From Plecoglossus altivelis (lineage: Eukaryota; Chordata; Actinopteri; Osmeriformes; Plecoglossidae): a stretch of 64,000 bases of DNA. A program made the translations under genes and the position numbers. Below, piece after piece: positions 13,801 through 25,868 of the stretch. Below the pieces are notes generated by a model. It did not search any database and was not told where the DNA came from. It saw nothing but the letters and a program-made list of their open reading frames with translations. Positions within the stretch are counted from its first letter, which is position 1. The number at the start of each line of letters is the position of its first letter. The stretch covers positions 8,463,575-8,527,574 of the forward strand of contig BROE01000022.1 of NCBI GenBank assembly GCA_036571765.1, written 5' to 3'.

Positions 13801-16029
13801 GTCTCTAACACAGTTCGGTGTTGTTTGGTTTGGCTTGGCTCCATGTTGATCAAGCCCTCAACACATCCCTCCTGACACCCTGTCCTTCCAGTTGACCAGC
13901 CGTGTGACCCACCACTCTTGATCCATATGGGATTCATGGTCCAATGACCATGCTGAGCTGAAGCATGCACAATCCAAACATGCCATGTTTTCCAACTCAA
14001 GGGGCCACAGGACCCATGGTGGTTGCTAGGTCAACGTGTACACGAGCCAGCATCGAGCACTCCATTGGTTAATCCTGCCTGCACCAACAGCTTCACCTAT
14101 CTAGTCTGCCTTGGCCAATAATAGGACACTCATGTTCACATGTGTGGACTCACTCACTCACCCAGGGCAACCACCATTAAAACAGCCGGCACTCCGAAAG
14201 CAAGAGCATAACAGTCTTGACCAAAACACTGCACATCACCTGCGAAAAACACACAAGTATCACACCTTTAGCATGTTGATCAACCTCATGTTGCAGTATT
14301 GGTTTAAACCAACTTCCTTAGAATCCGAAAAGCTAGTTATATATATACACAGTTATTAATAAGTATACATATAACTTGATCAATGTTCCCCTGGAACAAA
14401 GACCATTGTTTTTGTCGTAGGTCCATGTTGGATTTGAAAGCGGTTTGTCTGAACCGTCTTTGTTAACACTGACCTCTCAGAATAGGTGTGATGACTGTAG
14501 ATAAGACACTGCCAGCATTTATGGACATGTAGAAAATTGAGAAGAATTTCCTCCTTTCACTGGTCTGGAAGATAAGAGACAGTTGATTACAACATGTTAA
14601 TCGCTTAAATTAAAACGTACATACATATTCATACATATCCAAATATTTAAGTCGCATTGCCAAATGACAGGGCTTCGGTGCTTCAACGGAACTCAAATAT
14701 CTCGTACATGCTCCTCGTCAAACTGGTCCCCTCCAAACGCTGCCACACAGGGTTTGATTCCACCGGTGCCGAAGGCGATGAGGATCAGGCCCACCATTGA
14801 CAACACTCTGCGGACACACAAACAAGCGACGAATGACGATGTCGGCTGTAAGTTTGTTACAAAATGCAAAAAGTCACCCAGTCCAGCATTGTTTGGTGGG
14901 CGTGTCAGATTGCTCACATATGCATGGTCTTGTCTCCCACATCTGGGATGGCTCCCACAGACTTGACTACATGGCCGATGACATAAACGACAGAGAGATA
15001 GATGATGGTCCTGTATGAACACACGCGCATCTATTAGAGCTCCCCGCGGACGGTCTTTGGTTCGTTGCTTTGAAAGAAACGGGTTCCTTACTTGAACTTT
15101 CCCAGCCAGGAGTCAGCAATAAGAGCCCCCAACAAGGGGGTGAAGTAGCACAAGCTGGAGAAGGCATGGTAGACTGCTGTGGACAGGTCCTTGTTCCAGT
15201 CCAGGTAGTTGACAAAGTAAAGGGTCAACACAGCTGAACACAGCACAGAGCAAAAAAAGATGATCAGTTCATGAGTCGTGGATGTGGCAAGTTGTTAGTG
15301 TTGATTGCTTTTGAGCTGAAAAGATCCTTCATAACAGTATCTGACATTTTAAAAAAAGGATGTAGGTTAGACAGGATCGATCGTGTGATATGTCCATGTC
15401 TGTTTGTTTGAATTGTATCATTGACTTGTGTCACGGTGCATGTTTCAGGTATATCATCTGACTCCATAGTTTTGGTTGGTTTTGGTAGCCCACCTTTCAT
15501 GCCATAGTAGGAGAAGCGTTCACAGAACTCATTCACCACAATGAAGGCAATGCTGACAGGGTAGTTGGTCCCACATAGTTTCTAATTAAAAAAGAAAAGT
15601 TGGATCACGAATATTGGATTAGATTCCTGGTGTGCGTGGATAAAGATGAACACTTTCAGCGTTAAATATCGACCACTTCACATACATGTATATCCGAAGC
15701 AACATCAGAGAAATGTAAAGAGTCTCATTTTGGTAAGCAATTGGTAAACAATTCAATATAATTTCACAAAAGTTTAAATCAAATGAAAACATTATCTCAA
15801 TGCAAACCCCACAATTAAGAACATTTTGTCCACATTCACACTGCAAAATGTGGTTCACAGCCTCCGTTTCTACAGATGTCCAGAATCATTTTACATCTGG
15901 AATCGACTCAACTGAAAACTATTTTTTCCAAACTTTCTTGCGAATGCAACCGATGCATTCAAACATGACAATTGTAGTTTTCAAACTCAAATGGTTGTTG
16001 GTAACACAGCTAAGATTTACCTTCCCCAT
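7899..16029 (-). CDS. slc15a2: proton-coupled oligopeptide transporter PEPT2 (SLC15A2), complete 22-exon gene
   Basis: Coding exons, 5' to 3': 16021-16029, 15494-15581, 15092-15233, 14918-15010, 14708-14807, 14474-14564, 14162-14239, 13296-13378, 13105-13188, 12890-12979, 12366-12410, 11981-12016, 11240-11328, 10794-10875, 10576-10698, 10194-10358, 9853-9899, 9616-9723, 9309-9405, 8976-9119, 8610-8714, 7899-8093. They sum to 2094 nt in one frame (697 aa). The protein takes up di- and tripeptides with protons across the plasma membrane. Visible family features are the ExxERFxYY motif (E21-G30), His55 of TM2 (PEPT1 His57), DSWLGKFK, GTGGIKPCVAAFGGDQF and FYMSINAGS. A large extracellular loop (exons 15-19) contains N-x-T glycosylation sites. 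CGTNYP near the N-terminus and NLGLLDFGASY favour PEPT2 over PEPT1, and EAF2 adjacency agrees; some segments (SGMYKK, the C-terminus) look PEPT1-like. Exon 1 codes for only three residues, and exon 5 uses a weak donor (GTACGA). Confidence 0.95.
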
Positions 16030-17633
16030 GTCGTCGGTTTTTGTGCAGAACTTTGACTAAGCGGTTTCTTATTTTGTCACAACGATATTGACGCACGGCC
16101 AAGTCCGTCCTCCTGTCTATTGTGGTTCCTGAGACGCAGCGGTGCAGACCCGGTTTTTATGAAGAAGGCTCCTCTTTTGGTTAATATTCCACCACAGAGT
16201 GCTGTATGTCAAGGCCCAAGTTCCACAGAGCTTGAGAAGGTTTGACGGGGGGTGAACTCATAAAACATACGTCTATAAACTAAGTTCTAAGGCATGCATA
16301 CAATGAATAGGTCTTATTTGGTTGGGAGCCCACAACCCTGCTCCCCTTTTCTCTGGACGAATGAGCCTTCGGGGACCAACATGCCGCTAGCCTCATCTCC
16401 ATCGCCATTGGTGGAGAATTACATGAGTACATACATGCATCTATGCATCTACATTTCAAGTATGCATGTGTGCATAGTAAAGCCACTTGGTTTCATTCAA
16501 ACCGGTTCATTTTTCATCTCAGCACAATTTCCTAACGCCTATCGACAACAATCTTTCGCAAACCTTGGTGTTTCTCGCATACATTGTCAGTTTACATGTA
16601 TTCAGATGACCTCATCAGCTGGAGTAGAAACGGTCATTCTTAGGAACACTGACTGACTCACAAGATACTGCGTGATGCGTTTGTCTGTTTGAAAAAATGC
16701 ATGCAATAAAATAAAAATAGACAGCACAACCAACATCCGATTGGAGTTGTTATAAAAATGTTTTGTGAAAACAACATAATGATGTAGTTCAGTTTAAACA
16801 GTACAGGCTATACTAACGTGAAGCTGTTTTGAGAGGATAAATGTCAGGTTGAATACAATTTGTTACAACAGTTGTTAAGTAAGCATGGTGTGCCTACTTC
16901 CAAACAGAAATTCTAACGCATAAAGTTGTGATTTACAACAGGTATTTTATTTTGAAAAGTACATCATTTATGGAACAGGTTCCGTTCTGGTTCGTGTTCG
17001 TAATTTTGAACCGTTCGCAGCATTTCGACGCAAAATAAATAGGATAGGAACCCCCCAAATCGGTGCCCATCGGCCGAATGATGACATTGTTGTTTACACT
17101 GCACAGCATAGGCAACTGCAACCTGTTGAATTGCATTTATTATCCATATTGTATTTCTACTGGTTAGGTGCTACATGTTGATCTTGACAGGGATGTTCCG
17201 AAACACAATGATTGGAGATCAGCTTAGACTACACTTGTTTTCAGCGAGTCAGGAACATCCAGTAGTAACCGAATGTGCCCACAAGAGGGACACACACTAA
17301 ACGACAACATAAACAACCAAACATTGGAGTCTGATTAAGAAGCTAAAATCTTTAACAAAGGAGGCATTTAAAAAGTTTACAAACATAATAAGAGAAAAAA
17401 TACAAATGGCTAATTCTCCTTTAAAATAGAAATCTGAATATAGGCATTACTCAATGCAGTAATTAAAACAGCTAAACATATCTATGTATACATAACAATA
17501 TAAAATAGAAGGACTACTTGAAATATCAGTTGTATTTTTTGACAATATGTCCTATTTGCATTTGTGTTAAGGCATGGGAGAATTAAGTGCAAAAAGTGAA
17601 CTTAGTGAACAACAGCATTACACTCTCTGAATA
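16030..17633. other. intergenic: SLC15A2 5' flank and CYP27A 3' UTR
   Basis: No coding exon is recognised here. The right part should hold the CYP27A 3' untranslated region: an AATAAA in minus orientation lies at 16946-16951. The left part is the SLC15A2 promoter and 5' UTR, since that start codon is at 16029. No strong repeat or core promoter motif stands out. Confidence 0.5.
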
Positions 17634-20600
17634 CTAATATGCTGCCACTCCTGCTGCCACCATTGGCTTCTCTTGTTTGACTTTCCTGTCAACAAACTGA
17701 AGGTTGATTGGTGTAGCAGGGACCAAAAGGGTTCTTGTGATAGGCTTGACTGTTGAACCAGCAGGATCCGTCCGTATTTCATAGTGTTTAATCAACTACA
17801 GACAAAAAGAGAAAGAAAAGGTTTATATACTTCCATCCTCATCTGCAACGCAATATCTTAAAATGACTGGACAGAGAATCTAAGGCACAAATGCCTTGAT
17901 TATGTCAATGCATTGTATTGTTTGAGCTTGACTAACTCTGAGCAAATAGAGTGGTTGAGGCGTTTTAAGCACATGGATCAAGCTGACACTTACTTGGGGT
18001 AAATGATTAAAACCTATTTACCAGAAGACAGACATGCCAGTGAGTCAATCTAGGAGGGATGTATTTTGACCAAAGTTGAAAGTGTACTTGATCTTTTCAT
18101 GATCTTTTGAGCACAGCTTGGGACTATAGGTCGCTTTATGTCTGTCACCTGACTGTTACTACAGCCGTAGCAACCTCCATCTGCTGTCTTAGTTCGTTAA
18201 ATCACTGCTTATGACACTTCTTGTGTGTCTTCTGATGTTGCGTTGGTGAAGGCAGGCTAGAGAAAGCTTGGGGTAGCTAACTTAGGTTAGGCAAGCTCCC
18301 TATCAAAGCTAGCCAAGGACCCAGGCCAGTTTACCTGCCACTTAACTCTAACCAATTAGACGAATCGATGTGGCTGATATGGCCCAACAAAACTAGAATC
18401 TATCAGGTGTTCGCTGTCAAAGGAGACATTAGAGACAGAGCCTTGAATCACCAGGCTCATAATGTTCCCGAGCTGAAAAACAAGTTAAAACTGTAACAAT
18501 GTTCTAACACTAAAACAACAGAGGTAGAATATGCAGTCCTAGTCCCCTTGTTCTAGTAAACCCAGCACAACACAGACGTGTCATGAGGGTGTTGACCACC
18601 AGGTGGCGTAAAAGTCTCACCCTGGACAGGATGAGATACATCTCCAGCTCTGCCACCCTCCGGCCCAAACAGGCCCGGATCCCAAAGCCAAAGGGCACAG
18701 AGCCAAAGGCGTGCTGCTTGTACTTGTCCTCCCCTCTGAGCCAACGCTGAGGCAAGAAACTATGTGGCGTGGAAAACACCTTCTCATCATAGGACACAGC
18801 GTAGTGGCAGAGATGGAACAGGGTCTGAGGTGACGGAGGAAGAGAGATGGAGAGGGAGTGAGATTTTTATTTTTGTCTTGTTTTCACAAAATCAGCACAT
18901 ACATGTAAATATCGCTGACATAAGTATTGTTTGCTCACATTCTTAGGGAAGAGGTGGTCTCCCACCACGATTTCATGTTCAACTGTAGTCCGGGCGTTAC
19001 CGGGAACCACAGGATACATTCTGGGGAGACACGGTCACTGAGAGTTATACAAGAAAGGATCAAGTTCTTACAAGTTCTTTACTCATACAGTTTAACATTT
19101 GCATTACTTGCTATGGGTTACTTACTGTGTTAGGGTAAGTATATTCAAAGCAAGTTCATGTAAATTGGAATCAAATAGAAAGGATAGGGGAACTTTGAAC
19201 CGACCGTAACGTCTCTCTGACAACAGCCTTGAGCCAGGGCATGCTGGAGAAATCTTCATTGATGGGCACCTTGTCGCCAGGGCACACACTCATGACTTCC
19301 TGATACAGAGTCTCCTGAATCTCTGGTTCCTGGGCCATGTGATACAAAGCCCAGGAAATGGTGTTGGACGTCTGGGTTAGGAAAGGGTTACATGGTTAAG
19401 ACCATCTTGCATCCCTCATATCCAGTGTCAATTCAGTCGGGTAATACTCCACCAACAACCCCTCCCTGCCTCCCCTCACCGTGTCGACTCCAGCCAGCAA
19501 CAGCTCTGTGATGCTCCCCAGGATCTCATCCACGGTCATCTGTTCCCCCAGCAGAAGGTGGGTCAGGTACTCCCCTTCCACTGGCTCACCCAAGCGCATC
19601 TTCTCTTGGATGTCCTCCATCTTCTGATGAACCAGCTCCTCCGCTGGAGGTCAGGTTGGCGCAGCATAAATAAAAGCATGCAAAGATGCATTCACCAAAA
19701 GATGACGTACGAGGTGTAGGTAATTCTTGACTAAGAGCCTCTTTTCAATACTTAAGGGTGTTTCTTTGGTGAGTACAGGGCATTTGCTGAAATCATTTGG
19801 ACATTGTTTAACTTGCTTCGCTGTTTATTGACCAATGATGGACTCATTGTCGCCCTTCGAGGAAACTGTTGTTGTGATATTGGGCGTTACAAAAATAACT
19901 TGAATTGAATTGTATATAACCCCCCCCCCTCCACCTGTACCATATATACCGCACTTACTATAGTTATATTAACCCCATATGTACAGCTGGTGTCCACTTA
20001 TCGTATTTGTATTTTATAATAGATTTGTATTGTATTTTCATCTACCTTCATAAGTTTCATATATGTTCTGTTTGCACTTCCCTGCCAAAGTCAATTCTGT
20101 GCTTCCATATCTTGCATGGCGAATACAACCGATTCTGATTCTGGTTCTGGTTCTGATTAACCACTAGATGGTGATGTAGTCAACCAGTGTGACGTTGTAC
20201 CCAGTGAACCTGACCCTGTGACTCAACAAATCAGAGTGAAATTGAACTTTGCATCGTAAAACAGTTTCCAACGTTGGCCTTGATGTTTGCCTGGCTTGAA
20301 ATCTTACCATGAACTACAGTAACCTCGAAAAGCAATCTCTAAGTGCAAGGGGGTGTAAGGTTACTATCAGAGATCTTACTTACCAACTTTGAATAAATGA
20401 TCCCAGACGACCACAAAGTGTTTCCAGAATGGGAGATAGGGCCAGACAGACTTGGGGAAGAGAACAATGATGGGGGAGAGGCGGAACATCTCCCCGACTG
20501 AGAAGATGAACTTCTGGGTCTCCTCTGGTACCTTCTCATTCAGGCAGCCCATACGTGTCTCAAACAGCACAGAACAGATGCCTGTGGTACAATCCCGCAA

Positions 20601-22576
20601 AGAACAATGACTGCCCTATTTTGTCTTGACATCTCTCTGCATATCACTGTCTTCAGATCAGCCTCTCCATACACCCTGCATTATCTAATCAACTGTCAAG
20701 GTTAGGCCTTGCTGTGCAAACGTCAAGGACAGATATGAAGCCCCCTGGTCAGTATGAACACCCAAAAGCTGAAAATGGTTTATGATTACAATAATTACTC
20801 ATAGTACTTGCATACATTAAGAACTAGTTATTTGGGTGAATGTCACAAAGGCATACAACCCATTCAGAAAACCTGTTACTAAAATGAGCTCACAGCTGAC
20901 AGTCTGCTAATGTATGCAAATGTTACAGTATCCTGTCAAACTCTGGAACTGATCAGAAACAAAGCTGAAAATGTGTTTGCCTGTCAAACGTGCGCGCATG
21001 CACACACACCTGTACACACACAAACATCAGTCAGCAAAGCTCTGTCTGCTTACCTTCAAAGGCAAACTTGTAGAGTTCCCCAGCCAGGTCGTTGACCATC
21101 ACCCCACCGCCCCTGGTGTCACGGAGCCAGGCCACCTTCTGGATGAAGTCTGTCACCACCTCGTTGATGGAGTTGGTGTAAGCAGAAACGTGTTTTGGCT
21201 TCAACATGCGCGGGTTCAAGATGCTCCGAATTCGTTGCCATTTTCCACCCATCCTACCGACGCACACATCTATATCTTAGTACGATGAAACTGGAGGAAG
21301 AAGAGATTGCTGACCAATACTACTGTCAGTTTGAATTCCACAGTTGTCATGTGCTGCTGAGTAGAAGTCACTTTGAACAATATTGGTTCAATTAAACCCA
21401 AACTGCTACAACGCTGCAGACAACATTTCATTGGAGAGCGGTTAATAGGCCACCAGAGCATGACTGCTTTTTACACGTACCAAAAATGTATCCATTGGCC
21501 TATTACTCTAAACAACGCCGCTTGTTTTGGGCCATTAGTAGAGCGTCACAGAACCTAGACTGTGTTGAACCTACTCTGTGAGAGGCCCGTAAGCCTGGTT
21601 GCGAAGCTCCCGGTAGCCTCTCCAGTGGGGCATATCAGTGCGAACGGGGTGTCTTCCTTCCTGTCTCAACACCTGCTCGATCAGCTGAGCGCTGGCCACA
21701 TTCACTATCACCATGGGGCCGTACTTTGATTTCCACAGTGGTCCGTATATTTTGTTGTGTTCAATCTGGAGTGAGAGAAAGATATACACCTTGCTGAGTT
21801 TTCTAATGGACAAGTCATTGTACCTGAGGCCATGCATGAAAGGTTGCTCATACTGTAAGAGAAATAGGGAGCATCTTAATGAATAAAACAAACCCAAAAC
21901 ATTTCCTTTAATTGATTCAAAATATGGTCATTGACTTCACATAAGAAGCACGTAAAGAAGGAAACTAGCTGAAGTTTAAAAAAAACGCACAATATAGACT
22001 TCTTTTTAATGGCGTACAACATGGGCTGATTTAGAAAGCTGTGTTTAAAAGGTTTCTCTGTTCCGTGTTGAAGAAACAGAGGGACTTGTGTGAACTTGCC
22101 ATGCGTATTTAAACGGTGACAGTTTACAGACTATAGGCTGCATGTTATTACGCATGTTTATTACAAACAACAGTTATGGAAAACAAGGAACTGGCGTGAG
22201 AACGCCGGCGAGGAAAAATGTGACCAATTTACTCCATTAAGCATACGAACTGTAACAGACTGTGTCAATAGTGCGTTTTCTGTATACTTAATAATTATGT
22301 TATTCGGTGAGAGACGGCCATTCTTACTTGCAGTTGTTGTGTTGTCTGGAAATATCCTTTACCGAAAAGCCAGTATAAGGATGTCATAAAACTAGGTCCA
22401 TCCAAATCATCCATGGTTTTTTGTTTATTATTGCCTGCCATGACGGAGGTGGCGGCGGTGGATGAGCCGCATCGCATGTCCCCAACATTGTTCAATGTCG
22501 TTGTGACCCTAATAAATCCACAATTTTCTTGCCTACAGACGCGCAATCCGATCTTTAATAGACTCTTACCAATCAT
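17634..22576 (-). CDS. cyp27a1: mitochondrial cytochrome P450 of the CYP27A (sterol 26/27-hydroxylase) family, complete 9-exon gene
   Basis: Coding exons, 5' to 3': 22328-22576, 21575-21765, 21054-21253, 20384-20581, 19480-19643, 19205-19371, 18939-19020, 18621-18824, 17634-17795. They sum to 1617 nt (538 aa; human CYP27A1 is 531). The basic, acid-poor first 25 or so residues fit a mitochondrial presequence. All P450 landmarks are intact: the oxygen-binding I-helix AGVDTTS (T334-T335, across an exon junction), the K-helix ETLR (E387, R390), the PERF-like FLPQRWLR and the haem loop FGFGIRACLG with ligand Cys469. VNVASAQLIEQVLRQEG and YPVRTDM-like residues match CYP27A rather than CYP27B or CYP27C. 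Members hydroxylate cholesterol or bile-acid intermediates at the side chain using adrenodoxin. Teleosts carry several CYP27A copies, so one-to-one orthology with human CYP27A1 is not claimed. The protein ends in a short tail, KPMVAAGVAAY, beyond the human end. Confidence 0.9.
19845..20160 (+). mobile_element. adjacent LINE-like 3' tails in CYP27A intron 4
   Basis: The stretch ending near 19915 (TTGTGATATTGGGCGTTACAA followed by TTGAATTGAATTG) resembles the 3' end of fish L2/CR1-type LINEs. The stretch ending near 20160 finishes with repeated GATTCTG/GTTCTG units after GAATACAACC, another typical tail of that retrotransposon group. No reverse-transcriptase ORF is present, so these would be 5'-truncated copies. 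The identification is by motif memory only. Confidence 0.45.
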
Positions 22577-23909
22577 TCTGGAGCATAAAATGGTGCTGAC
22601 TATTCAATTCAACGACTGCCTGCTCTGTGTCGCTGTTCAGGTCCCTCTGAGACTTGTTAGAAAACCCTGTTGTTTTCTGCTGAGGGAAAAGTAACCTACT
22701 TGGAAGGTTGCCAGACCAGCCTGAAGTTATCTGAACTTTGAACCCTTTGTCGTAAAGCAGAAGTAAAATTGAGTTGCACACGCTATTTGAAATCACTTTG
22801 ACCAATTTTGCCATCATCGGCAAACTAGGATTGGTTGCAGCTTTTTCACTGTGTGAATAATGTCAGCTTTATTGATAGGTTACAAAGACCCTCCTTACTT
22901 CCAAGCCATGTTTATTGACACCCGCATATACAATTACAACATGAATTAATGATAAATGTATGCTAAAAATAAAAAATATTTTCATGCATCTTGTAACTCA
23001 AATAATTTCAAATCCATCTTTCCCAACGTAGTTTATCGTAGGGCGATTTTAACGTACTTCATTATTATATCCACTGTAATGTAAGACATTTTTAACCACA
23101 CTTTCTCCGCCTATTTCTCAAGATAGAGACTGAAATACTTAGTGAAAGCACTCATAAAATTATAAGAATATTTAAGAATATATTAAGCAAATATCTGTTG
23201 GTCTGCAGAGAATATTGTAAATTAATTACAAATCAGATTCAAGTATTGCAGGTTTAAAGCTACAAAGCCAAGTTATCACATCACAAAAGTCACTCCACAA
23301 GTAAGTCTAATGCACTAGTTCTCATCAAAGATTCACTGTGATATGTTGCCCGTGTGCACATAAGATACACTGATAAATCCTAATGTAGTAAGGAAAGCAC
23401 GAGAATGTATTGACCTGGATGCTAAACGGTTGACATAAGAAAAAAAAAAGAGGAGCGTAACACTGATACTATAAAGCCTAAAAATCATTCACCTAATGCG
23501 TAGGAATCCACACAGATTTGATATGCATCCTCCTCTACAGATAATGATAGACAATTAGCACTACTGCCACTGTTCAATTCAGTAGTATACGTCTCTTAAC
23601 AACGACACCGGACACACTACTTTTATTACCTGGGAAAAAACACCCAGTTTATAGATATTCTAATTTAATAGCAGGCTTAAGTCCCTGTGGAAAAAGGCAC
23701 AAACGTCAAGAACAGAACCTAGTCTAACCTGATCTATTAGACATGTCTGCAGTGGAGATATTTGTTTCCAGGGGTGTGAGTGATGTCTTATTTGGCAGCA
23801 TTAGAGTCGATCCAAGCACGCAGTTTCTTGGAGGAGCATCTCATGGCCACAGTGGTCGTTGGCAGATCGGTCCAGTCAGCCACAGACGGAATCAGGCTTG
23901 CGAGTTCGC
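22577..23909. other. intergenic: CYP27A 5' flank and EAF2 3' UTR
   Basis: No exon is recognised. The sequence is AT-rich. AATAAA in minus orientation at 23622-23627 and near 22866 could serve EAF2, whose stop codon is at 23910-23912. Sequence just above 22576 should be the CYP27A promoter. Confidence 0.5.
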
Positions 23910-25868
23910 TCAGTCGTCATCGCTTTCACTGCCAGACTCACTCAGCTGGAGGTCACTCTCTACAAATGGAAGAAAGAACATATTGGCATTGAAAGCAGTA
24001 TACTCCACATTTTGCCACATTGATTAGTAGTCTAGTGGTTGTAATCTCACTAGTCAGCAAAGGAACCAGGAAGAACTTACTCAGCGTGTTCATCAGGTGG
24101 CCTCCTCCTTCCTCTGGCCTGGTAAGGGAGGAGGTGGTAGTGGTGGTGAGAATGGGCATGCCCTGGAGAGGAGGGGGTCCAGATGGGGGGATCGCATTCG
24201 GGGGTGAGGCCCGTGCGCGTGCGCCACCCTCCCCTTCAGAGTCGCTGCTGCTGGAGCTGTCCTCGCTGCTGGACGAGGAGCTGTGGGAGTCAGAGGAGCT
24301 GTCGCCACTGCTCATCTGTTCCATAACCCTAGCCTCCGCCATCAGCTCTGCGGACAGGAACGCAACATGTGTACAATCGCCTCGCAGCCACCCACTGCGA
24401 TTCCGCAGATGCGCAGACCTGCTGACTGGGACTGCTGGTTCCCAAAGCAGCAGGCTGGTTACCTCTTTCGATATCATCCATGGGCGACGCGGCCGGAGAC
24501 ATCTTCTCTTTGGGAGGGGAACTCTTGGAGCCAGCAGGGGCCTTGCTGCTGCTGCCACTGCCACTCTTTATCTGTTGGGCCTGGCTAAGACGACTGGTCT
24601 GCTGCTCCAGACGGGACTGGATCCTACTGCTGCCCTCAGCTCTGAGGACACACACAGAGGCTTACATTCTACAAGTTTCCCTACATCATCGCTCCTTGCT
24701 TCCTTCTCAACAGACATTCCCACACGTGGACGTTGCCCTTCTGCGAGGAAAAGAGTTGAAGTTTTCGAAAGAAGCTGAGAGGCTACAGAGAGATACAGCT
24801 GGAAACTGACTATGTGATGCTATATGATTCTATCCACTTATGTCTTGATCTGGTTGAATGTACCACCACAAATACATCCTTTCACACCCACCTGGTCTTC
24901 TTGACTGCTATGTTGCTGTTTAGTTTCTCCAGACGATACTCCCCCGTGTCGTGATTCACAATGAGAATACATTCTTTCATGTATGGCCTTTTGGATCCTT
25001 TGAAGACTGTTACTGGGGCAGTTGATCCCTGTGATTACCAATACAAAATAGTATGAACTCAATATAGTGCTATATATATAGTATATATATATATAGCATG
25101 TCAGATATACTATATATAGTATATCTGAGCACTATATAGTAAAATATAGTGCTCAGATACTGTGCACCTTCCCATAATCCCAAACATATCAATAAAGTGT
25201 ACTTTTTAAACAATATATTCTTACCTCTAAATTGGGTAGAGTTATTGTAACTTGTTCTCCTTTGCCCACTTCAAGCTCACCCTCACATGCCGTGTCAATG
25301 GACGCTGGTTTGAAGTCATCTGCATCAAAACATTTATGGCAACTGAAAATTGCGTGCAGCTACCCAGGCTTTACCGACAGATGGTGGCATAATGCAACTG
25401 TTACCAGTACTGGACGCCAGGTGGCAAGCTAGTTGCATCGAACTGAATTATTCAAGCTAACCAAGGCTACCTGGCTAGCAAACCAATTTTAATGGGCAGA
25501 TTTAGGTACTATATCGCCGAAATAATCACACCACGTCTCTAGTATATGTGTATAGTTACTATTACATATAACATCATGTAAGAAGTTGTATTACAACTGA
25601 TCGCTTGCAAACATCAATATAAAATATAAAAACACTAGCTAACTAGCCTACTCACTAGCATAAAATGTTCGTTTCGAGTGTATAGCTACCCTTACAGGCT
25701 AGCTAATGTTAGACGTTGTAGTTAGCATACCCACTGGGTAACCCAGAGTTCAGAATGTCACTTACATCGCACTGTGTGGTAAGCGCTTTTAGGTTGTTTC
25801 TCAAATGTTTCGCCTAATTTCAAAACATGTTCCTGGTTGTCAAAGTTGGAGTAAGCTGTTCCATTCAT
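23910..25868 (-). CDS. eaf2: ELL-associated factor 2, complete 6-exon gene
   Basis: Coding exons, 5' to 3': 25766-25868, 25225-25319, 24892-25028, 24463-24641, 24081-24347, 23910-23959. They sum to 831 nt (276 aa; human EAF2 is 260). EAF proteins bind ELL elongation factors in the super elongation complex and stimulate RNA polymerase II transcription in the nucleus. Residues 1 to about 115 form the conserved ELL-binding domain (LKLGETFEKQP, DFKPASIDT, QVTITLPNLEGS, FKGSKRPY, NHDTGEYRLEKL). Then come a Gln/Ser/Lys-rich linker, SPMDDIERELMAEA, EQMSSGDSSSDS with a long Ser/Asp/Glu run (transactivation-type), and the terminal block LMNTL...SDLQLSESGSESDDD. EAF1 shares these features. EAF2 is preferred because of the SLC15A2 linkage and the N-terminal sequence. 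The long minus-strand Ser codon run creates a spurious 252-codon plus-strand ORF over exons 4-5. Confidence 0.94.
25066..25160. repeat. AT-rich palindrome cluster in EAF2 intron 2
   Basis: A perfect 28-nt palindrome spans 25101-25128 (TCAGATATACTATA and its complement). An overlapping hairpin has 15-nt arms at 25122-25136 and 25145-25159 with an 8-nt loop. TA dinucleotide runs precede both. The two structures share bases, so they would compete. This could be a cruciform-prone microsatellite or a remnant of a small inverted-repeat transposon. Confidence 0.75.

Noticed and set aside
24020..24778. 252-codon plus-strand ORF
   Set aside because: It lies opposite EAF2 exons 4-5. The length comes from antisense reading of the Ser/Glu-rich coding sequence.
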